DNA of 32,075 bases from Phenylobacterium sp. (GTDB taxonomy: Bacteria > Pseudomonadota > Alphaproteobacteria > Caulobacterales > Caulobacteraceae): assembly GCF_025934275.1 (NCBI RefSeq), contig NZ_JAICYI010000042.1, forward strand, positions 1 to 32,075. The letters are read 5' to 3'. Below the pieces are notes generated by a model that did no database searches, was not told the DNA's origin, and saw nothing but the letters and a program-made list of their open reading frames with translations. Below are positions 13,387-21,959 of the stretch, one piece after another; position 1 is the first letter of the stretch; every line of letters starts with the position of its first letter. The translations under genes and the position numbers were made by a program.

Positions 13387-14796
13387 CTAGAACAACACCC
13401 GCGGGTTCATGATCCGCTTGGGATCGAGCGCCCTGCGGATGGCGCGCATCGCCTGCACCTCGACCGGGCTCTTGTAGCGCAAGGCCTCGGAAGTCTTCAT
13501 CGCGCCCAGGCCATGCTCCGCCGAGATCGAGCCGCCGAGCTCGGCCACGATGTCGTGGACGATGCGGCTGCCCTCGTCCCGCCTGGCGGCGTGCTCCGCG
13601 TCCGACCCGCCGTCCGGCCGCAGCACGTCATAGTGGATGTTGCCGTCGCCCATGTGTCCGAAAGCGGCGATCCGCGCGCCGGGACTGAAGGCCTGCATCG
13701 CGGCCGTCGCGCGCTCCAGGAAGCGCGCCACCTGGCTCACCGGCACCGAGACGTCGTGCTTCCAGGTGGCGCCTTCGGGCTTCTGGGCCGGCGACTGGTT
13801 CTCGCGGATCGCCCACAGCGCCTTGGCCTGCGCCTCCGTCTGGGCGACCACCGCGTCCTCGATCAGACCCGCGTCCAGTCCGGCGGCCAGGAACCGCTCC
13901 ATGGCCGCCTCCGCCGAGCCCGCCTCGCCGGAGGCGAACTCCGCAAGAACGTACCAGGGGTGCGGCTCTGCGAACGGATCGCGGGCGCCCGCGATGTTGC
14001 GCATCACGAACTCGAACCCCAGGCGGCCCATCAGCTCGAAAGCCTCGACCGCCCCGCCGGTCTCCGCCTTGGCGCGCGCCAGCAGCTCGATCGCGGCCGC
14101 AGGCGTCGGCACGCCGGCCAGGGCGGCGGCGCGCGAGGCCATCTCCGGAAACAGCTTCAGAGCCGCGGCCGTCACCACGCCCAATGTCCCTTCCGCTCCG
14201 ATCAGGAGCTGCTTCAGGTCATAGCCGGTGTTGTCCTTCCTGAGGCGCTTGAGCCCGTTCCAGACCTCGCCGTTCGGCAGCACGGCCTCCAGCCCCAGCA
14301 CCAGGTTGCGGGCCATGCCGTAGCGCAGCACCTGCGTGCCGCCGGCGTTCGTCGAGACGAAGCCGCCGACGGTCGCCGATCCTTCCGAGGCGAGTCCCAG
14401 CGGGAAGCGCCGCTTCGCCCCGGCCGCCGCCTCGTGCACCTCGGCCAGCGTGACGCCAGCCTCGGCGACCAGCACGTCGTCGAAGGCGTCGAGGTCGCGC
14501 AGGCGGTTCAGCCGCTCCGTGGAGAGCAGCACCTCGCCCTGCGGGATCTGGCCGCCGACCAGGCCGGTGTTGCCGCCCTGGGGGGTGATCGCCACCCCCG
14601 CTTCGAAGCAGACGCCGACCACCGCGGCCACATCCTCGGTGGTCCTGGGCAGGGCGAGGAGGGGCGTCGTCCCGCTCCAGCGGTCGCGCCACTCGATGAG
14701 CTTGGGCGCCAGCCGCTCCGGATCCTGGCTCCAGCCGCCTTCGCCCAGCACAGCCTTCAGGCGCGACAGCACGTCGGCGGGGACGGGGGCGGTCAT
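13387..14796 (-). CDS. FAD-linked D-2-hydroxyacid dehydrogenase (GlcD / D-2-hydroxyglutarate dehydrogenase type)
   Basis: A 469-residue protein with a PCMH-type FAD domain at about 40-220 (TPQGGNTGLVGG, LASEGSATVGGFVSTNAGG, GAEGTLGVVTAAALKL) and a C-terminal oxidase domain with FGHMGDGNIHYDV, ISAEHGLGAMK and DPKRIMNPRVLF. The His pair in GHMGDGNIHY and the HG of EHGLG are metal and substrate ligands in D-2-hydroxyglutarate dehydrogenase. Likely roles are oxidation of D-lactate, glycolate or D-2-hydroxyglutarate, passing electrons to flavoprotein carriers or quinone; which one is not decidable here. AGGCGG lies about 12 bp before the ATG. It starts 23 bp after the Sua5 stop and is followed without a gap by the hydrolase. 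Confidence 0.9.
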   Translation of the reverse strand: MTAPVPADVLSRLKAVLGEGGWSQDPERLAPKLIEWRDRWSGTTPLLALPRTTEDVAAVVGVCFEAGVAITPQGGNTGLVGGQIPQGEVLLSTERLNRLRDLDAFDDVLVAEAGVTLAEVHEAAAGAKRRFPLGLASEGSATVGGFVSTNAGGTQVLRYGMARNLVLGLEAVLPNGEVWNGLKRLRKDNTGYDLKQLLIGAEGTLGVVTAAALKLFPEMASRAAALAGVPTPAAAIELLARAKAETGGAVEAFELMGRLGFEFVMRNIAGARDPFAEPHPWYVLAEFASGEAGSAEAAMERFLAAGLDAGLIEDAVVAQTEAQAKALWAIRENQSPAQKPEGATWKHDVSVPVSQVARFLERATAAMQAFSPGARIAAFGHMGDGNIHYDVLRPDGGSDAEHAARRDEGSRIVHDIVAELGGSISAEHGLGAMKTSEALRYKSPVEVQAMRAIRRALDPKRIMNPRVLF

Positions 14797-14819
14797 GGCG
14801 CGAGCTTACCGCCTGCGGC

Positions 14820-15794
14820 TCAGCCAACAAAGCCTGCCGCCCGGCGCAGCCGGTCGTTGATCGCCTCGCCGAGGCCTGTCTGCGGGATGGCGGCGACGGC
14901 GATGCCCGAGGCCCCGGAGCGGTCGGCGGCGCGCAGGCAGCTGAACAGATTGGCGGCGGCTTCCCTCAGGTCGCGCGAGGTGCTGAGGCTCAACACCCTC
15001 TGGCCCGCAGGCGCCGGGCCGAAGGCGAGATAGGCTTCTCCGGGCTCGGGCTGCGCCGCATTCAGCCGCAGCGGGAGGTCGGGCGAATAGTGGCGCGCCA
15101 GCCGGCCCGGCGAGCGCCTGGCGTCCGCCTCGGCTTCTGCGAGCGGCCCCGTCGTCGCCTCGATCTCGGTCCGCGTGACCGCGCCTGGGCGCAACAGACG
15201 CGGGACATCGACGAGCCCGACGACTGTCGACTCCAGACCGATCTCGCAGGCCCCCCCGTCGAGCGCCTCGGCCGCGGCCGCGCCGGTCTCCTCGCAGGCG
15301 TCGGCGAACGTCGTGGGACTGGGCCGGCCCGACCGATTGGCGGACGGCGCGACCAGCGGGGCGCCGAACATCGCCAGCAGCCGGCGGGTCAAGGGATGGC
15401 TGGGCGCGCGGACCGCCACCGTGTCGAGTCCTGCGCGGGCGAGGTCGCAGACCGCGGCGGAATCGGCGACCGGCAGGACGAGCGTCAGCGGCCCGGGCCA
15501 GAAGCGCGCGGCCAGCGCCTCGGCGCGCGCATCGAAGCGCGCGAGACGGCGCGCCGCCGCCACGTCGGCGACGTGCGCGATGAGCGGATTGAACCTCGGC
15601 CGGCCCTTGGCCTCGTAGAGCGCCGCCACGGCCCGCGCATTCGCCGCATCGGCCGCCAGGCCGTAAACCGTCTCGGTCGGTACGATGACCAGCCCGCCGG
15701 CCCGAAGCGCGGCGACCGCGTGGACTAGCCGCGCTTCGCCGTCAGATGCACGCTCACCGTCACCTTCGCCGGGATCTGATCGGTCTGCTTCCAC
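14820..15794 (-). CDS. tsaC: L-threonylcarbamoyladenylate synthase (Sua5/TsaC)
   Basis: Makes threonylcarbamoyl-AMP from threonine, bicarbonate and ATP for the t6A37 modification of ANN-decoding tRNAs. The YrdC domain (about 25-205) shows PTETVYGLAADA at 39-50, the nucleotide-binding KGRP at 63-66 and NPLIAHV, WPGPLTLVLP, VAVRAPSHP and APSANRSGRPSPT. The C-terminal Sua5 domain (about 225-324) shows the linker SPGRLARHYSPDLPL. The start is unusual: no ATG, GTG or TTG lies in frame between the GTG at 15794 and codons inside the catalytic domain, so the gene must begin at this GTG (324 residues), or at a non-standard codon nearer 15740. The GTG start overlaps the upstream cytochrome b561-YceI gene by 70 bp, with AGGG just before it. 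Confidence 0.85.
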   Translation of the reverse strand: MEADRSDPGEGDGERASDGEARLVHAVAALRAGGLVIVPTETVYGLAADAANARAVAALYEAKGRPRFNPLIAHVADVAAARRLARFDARAEALAARFWPGPLTLVLPVADSAAVCDLARAGLDTVAVRAPSHPLTRRLLAMFGAPLVAPSANRSGRPSPTTFADACEETGAAAAEALDGGACEIGLESTVVGLVDVPRLLRPGAVTRTEIEATTGPLAEAEADARRSPGRLARHYSPDLPLRLNAAQPEPGEAYLAFGPAPAGQRVLSLSTSRDLREAAANLFSCLRAADRSGASGIAVAAIPQTGLGEAINDRLRRAAGFVG

Positions 15795-17050
15795 TCGCCC
15801 TGGCCTACGCCGAACGCGGTCCGGTCCAGGCTGGTTACACCGCTCGCCTCGGCCTTGTCGCCGGTGATGTGCAGACGAAACGGCAGGTCGACGGGCCGGC
15901 TCACGCCGCGCAGCGAAAGCCGGCCGTGCGCCACGTAACGATCGGCGCCGGACTTCGAGAAACGGCTCGCGGTGAAGGTCGCCTGCGGATGCGCCGTCGC
16001 GTCGAACCAGTCGTCGCTCGGCAACGAGGCGTCCCTCTGCTGGTCGCCGGTGTTCACCGAGCCCACGTCGATGGTGACGCTGAGCCGCGAGCGGTCGAGC
16101 GCGTCCGGGCTGAACAGGATGTCGGCCTTCCACTTGTCGAACCGGCCGCTGAGCGGCTGGCCGCTCCAGGCGGTCTGGAATCCGAGCGTCGAGCCCGGCT
16201 GGACGATCCAACGCGCCGGAGCGGCGGCCGGAGCTGGAGCGGCGGCCCGACCTGGCGGCCCGGGCGCAGCGGCGGCCAGGGGCGCGGCCGCTTGCGTTGC
16301 GGCGTCCGCCTGCGGACGGACGGCCCTTTTCTGAGCGACGGGGGCCGGCGTGGCGGCCATGCCAGGCCGCGGCGGCGTGACCAGCCAGCCGAAGGCGATC
16401 ACGCCGAAGAAGGCGGCCGCGATGGCGATCAGCCGGAGTTCGAACCAGCGCCCGGTGATCGCGCCCGGCGCCATGCGCGCGAGCACCGGCTCGTCGCGGC
16501 TGAACAGCTGATGCTTGAGGGCGCCGGCGACATGCAGAGCGAGCAGCACGTAGATGAACTTGGACAGCACGACGTGGCTGGTCTCGCCGGCGTCGCGCCA
16601 CATCCGCTTCGCGCCCGGCGCAAGGTCCGACAGGCCCGGAAAGCTCGGCCACGGAATCGCGCCGTAGAGCAGCGTCGGGACTGCGATCCGGCTCGCCGAG
16701 ACCATGACCCAGCCGGTCAGCGGCATGCCGATCATGATCACGTAGAAGCCCACGTGCACCACGCGCGCGAGCTCTCGCTCCCAGCGGGCCATGGTCTGCG
16801 GCATCGGCGGCGGCCGGTTCATCAGCCGCCAGGCGATGCGGACGAGGCTGAGGAGCAGAATGGTGATCCCGACCGACTTGTGCAGCTGGGTCACCGCGAA
16901 GCTGGTCGGCGTCGGCGGCCCGCCCATCCGGTAGGAGAGCGTCACCTGCAGCACGATGCCGGCCGCGATCAGCCAGTGCAGCAGGACGGCGACGGCCGAG
17001 TAGCGGCCGCTCGCGGCGGCGGCCGGTTCGCGAGCGACTGCGGTGGTCAT
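15725..17050 (-). CDS. Cytochrome b561-YceI fusion protein
   Basis: A 441-residue two-domain membrane protein. Residues 1-225 are a cytochrome b561 (CybB-type) domain with four main membrane segments and histidines suited to binding two b hemes (His25 in LLHWLIA, His57, His99, His159, His173). A fifth segment, at about 205-224, precedes an Ala/Pro-rich linker (about 226-280) that crosses into the periplasm. Residues about 281-441 form a YceI lipocalin-like domain (STLGFQTAWSGQPLSGRF, DVGSVNTGD, a C-terminal VTVSVHL strand), a fold that binds polyisoprenoids such as quinones in known members. Fusion suggests electrons passing between the diheme membrane domain and a quinone-like ligand held by YceI. 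It starts 6 bp after a stand-alone YceI gene and its end overlaps the Sua5 gene. Confidence 0.9.
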   Translation of the reverse strand: MTTAVAREPAAAASGRYSAVAVLLHWLIAAGIVLQVTLSYRMGGPPTPTSFAVTQLHKSVGITILLLSLVRIAWRLMNRPPPMPQTMARWERELARVVHVGFYVIMIGMPLTGWVMVSASRIAVPTLLYGAIPWPSFPGLSDLAPGAKRMWRDAGETSHVVLSKFIYVLLALHVAGALKHQLFSRDEPVLARMAPGAITGRWFELRLIAIAAAFFGVIAFGWLVTPPRPGMAATPAPVAQKRAVRPQADAATQAAAPLAAAAPGPPGRAAAPAPAAAPARWIVQPGSTLGFQTAWSGQPLSGRFDKWKADILFSPDALDRSRLSVTIDVGSVNTGDQQRDASLPSDDWFDATAHPQATFTASRFSKSGADRYVAHGRLSLRGVSRPVDLPFRLHITGDKAEASGVTSLDRTAFGVGQGEWKQTDQIPAKVTVSVHLTAKRG

Positions 17051-17056
17051 GGGGGA

Positions 17057-17659
17057 CTACTTCTTCGCAAACTCGACCTCGAAGCTGAGATCGACGTCGT
17101 CGCCGGCGAACTGGCGCACCGCGCGCTCATCGAACTCGGTGCGGTTGATTTGCGTCGTCCCCGAGAAGCCCACGCGGGTGCCTGCGCCGAGCAGGCCGGG
17201 GCCCACGCCATTGAACCTCACCTTGAGCGCCACCGGCTTGGTGACGCCGTGGAAGGTCAGATCGCCGTTCACCACCCCTTCGCCGTTCTCCCCGCCGGTG
17301 ATCCCCGTCGAAACGAAGGTGATCGTCGGATACTTGCCGACGTCGAAATAGCCGGCGATCTGCTTGTTGAAGCCGGGCGAGCCGGTGTCCACCGAGGCAG
17401 GATCGACCCTGAAGCTGAGCTTTGTCGCGCGCCAGTTGGCGGGATCGTAGGTGAACGAGCCGTCCAGCCTGTCGAAGCGCATGGTCAGCCACGAGAAGCC
17501 GCCCAGGTGGGCGATCTTGGCGATCAGGCTGGCGTGCGGCTTGTCCAGCACATAGGCGCCGGCCGGGACCTTCGCCGGGTCGCGGCTCACCGGTTTGGCG
17601 GCGGCGGCGCCCACCAGGGTCAGGCTGAGCGTCACGACAGCAGCCGCGGTTCGTATCAT
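17057..17659 (-). CDS. Periplasmic YceI-family protein
   Basis: A 200-residue protein with a signal peptide (MIRTAAAVVTLSLTLVGAAAA) and one YceI lipocalin-like domain: YVLDKPHASLIAKIAHLGGF, FRVDPASVDTG, VGKYPTITFVSTGI, GDLTFHGVTKPVALKVRF and the terminal strands. Such proteins bind long isoprenoid molecules in the periplasm. The start at 17659 has AGGA about 11 bp upstream; the in-frame ATG at 17713 would spoil the signal peptide. It is the first gene of a tight cluster and sits next to a second YceI domain fused to cytochrome b561, so both probably serve one redox function. Confidence 0.92.
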   Translation of the reverse strand: MIRTAAAVVTLSLTLVGAAAAKPVSRDPAKVPAGAYVLDKPHASLIAKIAHLGGFSWLTMRFDRLDGSFTYDPANWRATKLSFRVDPASVDTGSPGFNKQIAGYFDVGKYPTITFVSTGITGGENGEGVVNGDLTFHGVTKPVALKVRFNGVGPGLLGAGTRVGFSGTTQINRTEFDERAVRQFAGDDVDLSFEVEFAKK

Positions 17660-17699
17660 GGCGGGTCCTTCCGCTCTGCCCATCAGATGGTGGCCAATG

Positions 17700-17716
17700 A
17701 GCTTGGTTCCCAAGCT
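17700..17716. promoter_or_regulatory. Inverted repeat in a divergent promoter region
   Basis: AGCTTGG and CCAAGCT form a perfect 7-bp inverted repeat with a 3-bp spacer, 41 bp upstream of the YceI start and 93 bp upstream of the acyl-CoA dehydrogenase start. It has the size of a dimeric repressor site; the regulator is unknown. Confidence 0.4.
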
Positions 17717-17808
17717 TGGCTTAAAGACGGCGCCCCGATGTCGCTTATTCCCTGACCCCGCGGCCTCGGACTAGAAGGGCGGCCGTCCTATCACGGGAGC
17801 CCGACCAG

Positions 17809-19557
17809 ATGTCCTTCCGCGCGCCGGTCCGCGACCTCGCTTTCGCGCTGCAGACGGTCGGCCACCCCGCCCTGCTCGCCCGCGTCTTCCCGGACCTCGA
17901 CGCCGACACCGTCAGGGCGGTGCTGCAGGCCGCCGGCGGGTTCGTCGAGGCTGAGCTCGCCCCGCTCAATCGCCGTGGCGACATCGAAGGCGCTCGCTAT
18001 GAGAACGGCCGAGTGACGGCCGCGCCGGGCTTCGCCGAAGCCTACAGGGCCTTCGCCGCGGGCGGCTGGAACTCCCTGTCGGCCGACCCGGGGTTCGGCG
18101 GCCAGGGCCTCCCCAAGGCGCTGGAGCTCGCCGTATTCGAGATGGTGCACGCCGCGAACATGGCCTTCGGCCTCTGCCCGATGCTGACCCAGGCCGCCAT
18201 CGAGGCGCTCAGCCAGCACGGCACGGAGCGTCAGAAGCGGCTCGTCCTACCGAGGCTGGTCTCGGGCGAGTGGACGGGTACCATGAATCTCACCGAGCCG
18301 CAGGCGGGATCGGATCTCGCGGCGCTCACCACCCGCGCCGAGCCCGACGGCGCCGGCGGCTTCCGCCTCACCGGCCAGAAGATCTTCATCACCTGGGGCG
18401 ACCACGACGTCGCCGACAACATCTGCCACCTGGTGCTCGCCCGTACGCCGGATGCGCCACCGGGCGTCAAGGGGATCAGCCTGTTCCTCGCCAGCAAGCG
18501 TCTGGTCAACGAGGACGGCTCGCTGGGCGGCCCGAACGACCTGCGCCCGGCCTCCATCGAGCACAAGCTCGGCATCCACGGCTCGCCCACCTGCGTCATG
18601 CTCTACGAAGGGGCGCGCGCCGAACTGGTCGGCGAGCTCGGCCAGGGCCTGCCGCACATGTTCGTCATGATGAACGCCGCGCGCCTGCAGGTGGGGGTGC
18701 AGGGCGTGGCGATCGCCGAGCGCGCATTCCAGCAGGCGCTGGCCTTCGCCCAGGAACGCCGCCAGGGCCGCGCGGTGTGGTCCGGCGACTATCCCGCCCC
18801 GATCTACGCCCACCCGGACGTGCGCCGCACGCTGATGCTGATGAAGGCCAAGATCGAGGCGGCGCGGGCGATCTGCCTGACCACCGGCGTGCTCGCCGAC
18901 CTCGCACGGCTGGCGGAGACGCAGGAGGAGCGCGCGGCCGCCGGCGCGCGCCAGGAGCTGCTCACGCCCATCGCCAAGGCCTGGTCGACGGACGTCGGCG
19001 TCGAGGTCGCCTCGCTGGGCGTCCAGGTGCACGGCGGCATGGGCTTTATCGAGGAGACCGGCGCGGCCCAGCACTATCGCGACGCCCGCATCGCGCCGAT
19101 CTACGAGGGCGCCAACGGCATCCAGGCCAACGACCTGGTTGGCCGCAAGGCGCCGATGGCCGACGGCGCGGTGGTCCGCGAGCTCTGCGCCGAGATGCTG
19201 CTCACCGCCCAGACGCTCACCGACACGGAGGAGCTCGCCAAGCTCGGCCGGCGGCTCGCCCAGGGCGCGGCGGCGCTGGAGCACGCCACCGACTGGCTGT
19301 TGGCCCATCGGGGCCCGGACGCGCTCGCCGCCGCCACGCCGTACTTGAAGCTCGCCGGCGACGTGATCGGCGGCTGGATGCTCGGCCGCCAGGCGCTCGC
19401 CGCCGCCGGATCGCCGGACCCCTGGCTCAAGGGCAAGGCCGCGCTTGCCCGCCTTTACGCCAGCCAGGTGCTGGCCCAGGCGCCGGCGCTGGCCGACGGG
19501 CTCATGGACGGGGCGGAGGACCTGGAGGCGACAGCGGCCGAGGCGCTGACCGGCTGA
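17809..19557 (+). CDS. Acyl-CoA dehydrogenase (DmdC-like long form)
   Basis: A 582-residue FAD-dependent acyl-CoA dehydrogenase. It starts with the MSFRAPVRDLAFAL motif of the long family that includes 3-methylmercaptopropionyl-CoA dehydrogenase. Flavin- and substrate-binding runs NLTEPQAGSDLAAL and GQKIFITWGDHD lie at about 160-205, and the catalytic glutamate is in IYEGANGIQANDLVGRK (Glu433). A C-terminal helical domain (about 470-582) is peculiar to this subfamily. It oxidises an acyl-CoA to the enoyl-CoA and passes electrons to ETF; the chain length is not predictable, and the family name does not show that DMSP metabolism is present. GGGAG lies about 11 bp upstream of the ATG. Confidence 0.9.
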   Translation: MSFRAPVRDLAFALQTVGHPALLARVFPDLDADTVRAVLQAAGGFVEAELAPLNRRGDIEGARYENGRVTAAPGFAEAYRAFAAGGWNSLSADPGFGGQGLPKALELAVFEMVHAANMAFGLCPMLTQAAIEALSQHGTERQKRLVLPRLVSGEWTGTMNLTEPQAGSDLAALTTRAEPDGAGGFRLTGQKIFITWGDHDVADNICHLVLARTPDAPPGVKGISLFLASKRLVNEDGSLGGPNDLRPASIEHKLGIHGSPTCVMLYEGARAELVGELGQGLPHMFVMMNAARLQVGVQGVAIAERAFQQALAFAQERRQGRAVWSGDYPAPIYAHPDVRRTLMLMKAKIEAARAICLTTGVLADLARLAETQEERAAAGARQELLTPIAKAWSTDVGVEVASLGVQVHGGMGFIEETGAAQHYRDARIAPIYEGANGIQANDLVGRKAPMADGAVVRELCAEMLLTAQTLTDTEELAKLGRRLAQGAAALEHATDWLLAHRGPDALAAATPYLKLAGDVIGGWMLGRQALAAAGSPDPWLKGKAALARLYASQVLAQAPALADGLMDGAEDLEATAAEALTG

Positions 19558-19566
19558 GGCCTTGGC

Positions 19567-20748
19567 TCAGGCCGCGGCCAGTTCCGGCAGGTCGTGCAGC
19601 GCAGGATCGAGTCCGGCGCCCATCAGGTCGATGAAGTTGTCGCGGTAGAAGCGGCGCTTCGCCGGCTCCGGCAGCCCCTGCAGGCTGTCGCCGAACCGTT
19701 TCAGGGGATTGCGGCCGCCCTCGACGTGCGGGAAATCGGAGGAGAACAGGCACATCTCATCGCCCGAGTTCTCGATGATCCAGCGGGCGTCCTCGTGAGG
19801 ATACGGCGTGACCCTGAGCTGCCGGCGCAGGATTTCCGAGGGCCGGCTGGAGAGCTTCTGCAGCCGCTCCTCCTTGCCGAACGCCGCAGCGCCGGAATCC
19901 ATGAACTTCATCAGGCTGGGCAGCCACGAGGCGCCGAGCTCGATCGCGCCGAACTTCAGCCTCGGGAAGCGATCGAACACCCCGTCGATCACCAGCGCTG
20001 AAAGCGTCTGCCAGACCGACAGCGGGATCGCCATGAAGGTGAGCGAGGTGAAGTTCTCCGCCCCGCCGTGGAAGTCGCGCACGAAAGGCAGGCCGTTCTC
20101 CAGGTAATCCTTGTCCATCTTCTTCTCGCCGCCGACGTGGAACAGGATCGGCAGGCCCGCCTCCTGCATCAGCGCCCAGAGCGGATCGAGCTCGATGTGG
20201 CTCGGCGAGAAACCCGGCGGATGACGCGAGGGAATGATCACGCCCTTGCAGCCGAGCTCGATCGCCTCGCGGGCGATCTCCGGCGCACGCTGACGGTCGA
20301 TCAGCGGCGCATAGCCGGTCGCCAGCAGGCGGCGGTCCACCGAACAGAAGTCGGCCATCATGCGGTTGTGGGCGCGCGCCGCCTCGACGGCGAGGTCGAC
20401 GTCGCCGGCCTCCTCCAGCCCGTAGTTGCCGAGCGCGGCGGTGGTGAACACCAGCTGGCTCGCGAAGCCCAGCAGGTCGAGCGTGCGCGGCCGGTCGTCT
20501 TTGCGGAAGGCGCCCAGCGCCTGGTAGTTCTTGCGCAGGAGCAGGTTCGCCTCGTCGCCGGCCCGGAATTCGGGATCGTCATGCTGCGCCCGAGCCTGGG
20601 CGACCCAATCGCCGATGGCGTTTTTCTTGGCGGTCTTCTCGGCGAACACGGCGCGGACCTTGGGATCGACGTACTCGGTGATCGTCCCCGGCAGCTCCAT
20701 CACGTGGGAGTCGGCGTCGTGGATGGTTTGGCCCTCGGCGTACGGCAT
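19567..20748 (-). CDS. Amidohydrolase-2 family protein
   Basis: A 393-residue metal-dependent TIM-barrel hydrolase or decarboxylase (amidohydrolase family 2). It shows the N-terminal metal motif DADSHVME at 11-18, a central strand with IPSRHPPGF and PILFHVGG carrying metal-binding histidine, and [13 protein letters not shown] with the catalytic aspartate near 320. Relatives act on aromatic carboxylates, such as gamma-resorcylate and ACMSD-type decarboxylases, or on hydrolysable rings. The usual HxH at the N-terminus is DxH here, as in many of this subgroup. An AGGAAGGA site lies about 8 bp before the ATG. It is divergent from the DNA glycosylase gene with only 14 bp between start codons. Confidence 0.82.
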   Translation of the reverse strand: MPYAEGQTIHDADSHVMELPGTITEYVDPKVRAVFAEKTAKKNAIGDWVAQARAQHDDPEFRAGDEANLLLRKNYQALGAFRKDDRPRTLDLLGFASQLVFTTAALGNYGLEEAGDVDLAVEAARAHNRMMADFCSVDRRLLATGYAPLIDRQRAPEIAREAIELGCKGVIIPSRHPPGFSPSHIELDPLWALMQEAGLPILFHVGGEKKMDKDYLENGLPFVRDFHGGAENFTSLTFMAIPLSVWQTLSALVIDGVFDRFPRLKFGAIELGASWLPSLMKFMDSGAAAFGKEERLQKLSSRPSEILRRQLRVTPYPHEDARWIIENSGDEMCLFSSDFPHVEGGRNPLKRFGDSLQGLPEPAKRRFYRDNFIDLMGAGLDPALHDLPELAAA

Positions 20749-20762
20749 GCCACATCCTTCCT

Positions 20763-20776
20763 ATGTCGGCCGACAT
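20763..20776. promoter_or_regulatory. 14-bp perfect palindrome at the glycosylase start codon
   Basis: ATGTCGGCCGACAT is a perfect palindrome whose left end is the ATG of the DNA glycosylase gene and which begins 15 bp from the amidohydrolase start. It could be an operator for the divergent pair or a chance product of the MSAD codons. Confidence 0.4.
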
Positions 20777-21353
20777 TTCACGCCCCCGTCCGGAGAGCCG
20801 TCAAGCGGCGCTCTTCGCCCTGCCGCCGGTCGAGGCGGCCCGGGCGCTGATCGGCTGGACGCTCACGTCGGACGGCGTCGGCGGCGTGGTGGTCGAGACC
20901 GAGGCCTACCACCGCGCCGATCCGGCCTCGCACAGCTTCCCCGGGCCGACGCCTCGCAACGCGGTGATGTTCGGCCCCCCGGGCCGCGCCTACGTCTACC
21001 GCTCGTATGGGATCCACTGGTGCCTGAACCTGGTCTGCGGGCCTGAACCCGGCAGCGCGGTGCTGATCCGGGCGCTGGAGCCGACCCAGGGGATCGAGCT
21101 CATGCGCGCCCGCCGTGGCCTGGGGGACGTGCGCCGACTCTGCTCGGGGCCGGGCAAGCTTTGTCAGGCGCTCGCGATCAGCCGCGCGCACGACGGGCTG
21201 GCCATGGATGAGCCGCCGTTCGGCTTGGTGGCCCCTGCCGACGCGCCGGCCGTGGTCGCCGGCCTGCGCATCGGCATCACCCGCGCGGCCGAGCTTCCGT
21301 GGCGCTTCGGGCTGAAGGGCTCGAGTTTCCTGAGCCGCCCGTTCGCAACCTGA
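20763..21353 (+). CDS. mpg: 3-methyladenine DNA glycosylase (AAG/Mpg family)
   Basis: A 196-residue monofunctional glycosylase that removes alkylated purines. The family motif [17 protein letters not shown] at about 43-59 includes the catalytic Glu47 and the intercalating Tyr49; then [20 protein letters not shown] at 63-82, CLNLVC, and [14 protein letters not shown] near 120-135. The fold and length match bacterial AAG (about 190-210). No ribosome binding site precedes the ATG, because the 14-bp gap to the divergent amidohydrolase start leaves little room; its promoter must lie in that gene or the mRNA is leaderless. Confidence 0.9.
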   Translation: MSADISRPRPESRQAALFALPPVEAARALIGWTLTSDGVGGVVVETEAYHRADPASHSFPGPTPRNAVMFGPPGRAYVYRSYGIHWCLNLVCGPEPGSAVLIRALEPTQGIELMRARRGLGDVRRLCSGPGKLCQALAISRAHDGLAMDEPPFGLVAPADAPAVVAGLRIGITRAAELPWRFGLKGSSFLSRPFAT

Positions 21354-21360
21354 TCGGAAG

Positions 21361-21843
21361 CTACAGCTGTTCGAGCATGTATTCCGCCGAGGAGACGCGG
21401 AACTCGCCGCCCTGCTCGATGTTCAGCTCCTTCACCACTCCGTCGTCGACGATCATGGAGTAGCGCTGCGAGCGCTTGCCCATGCCGAAGCGCGAGGCGT
21501 CGAGCTCCAACCCGACGGCGCGGGTGAAGTCGCCGCCGCCGTCGGCCAGCATGACGATGTCCTCGCCGATCGCCTGATCCTCGGCCCACGCGCGCATCAC
21601 GAAGGCGTCGTTCACGGCGACGCAGGCGATCACGTCGACGCCTTTGCTGCGGATCTCGGAGGCCTTCTGCTTGAAGCCCGGCAGGTGCTTGGCCGAACAG
21701 GTGGGCGTAAACGCGCCTGGCACCGCGAACAGCGCCACCCGCTTGCCCTTGAAGAACTCTTCGGTCGAAACCGGCTTCGGCCCTTCGGCGGTCGCCTGGG
21801 TGAGGGTGACGTTCGGCAGCTTGTCGCCGACTTTGATGGTCAT
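21361..21843 (-). CDS. Peroxiredoxin (Prx5-type)
   Basis: A 160-residue thiol peroxidase starting MTIKVGDKLPNVTL. It has the peroxidatic cysteine in VPGAFTPTCSAKHLPGF (Cys49), the typical RGVDVIACVAVND-like run SKGVDVIACVAVNDAFV, and the Prx5-specific RSQRYSMIVDDGVVKELN near the end. This type reduces hydrogen peroxide and organic peroxides using glutaredoxin or thioredoxin. The start at 21843 has an ideal AGGAGG 8 bp upstream. It converges on the glycosylase gene with 7 bp between stops. Confidence 0.93.
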   Translation of the reverse strand: MTIKVGDKLPNVTLTQATAEGPKPVSTEEFFKGKRVALFAVPGAFTPTCSAKHLPGFKQKASEIRSKGVDVIACVAVNDAFVMRAWAEDQAIGEDIVMLADGGGDFTRAVGLELDASRFGMGKRSQRYSMIVDDGVVKELNIEQGGEFRVSSAEYMLEQL

Positions 21844-21959
21844 GGGCGTGCCTCCTGGAATGCTTGAGCCAGCCACATAAGCCCTCTTGGCCGCGCCGCA
21901 ACCGCGCAGGCGTCTTCGGGCCCTTGAAAGCGCCATCATCCCCGCCAAATTGGGAGCCG

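Noticed and set aside
12169..15033. 954-codon plus-strand frame
   Set aside because: Antisense to the YaaA, hydrolase, FAD dehydrogenase and Sua5 genes; no domain resemblance.
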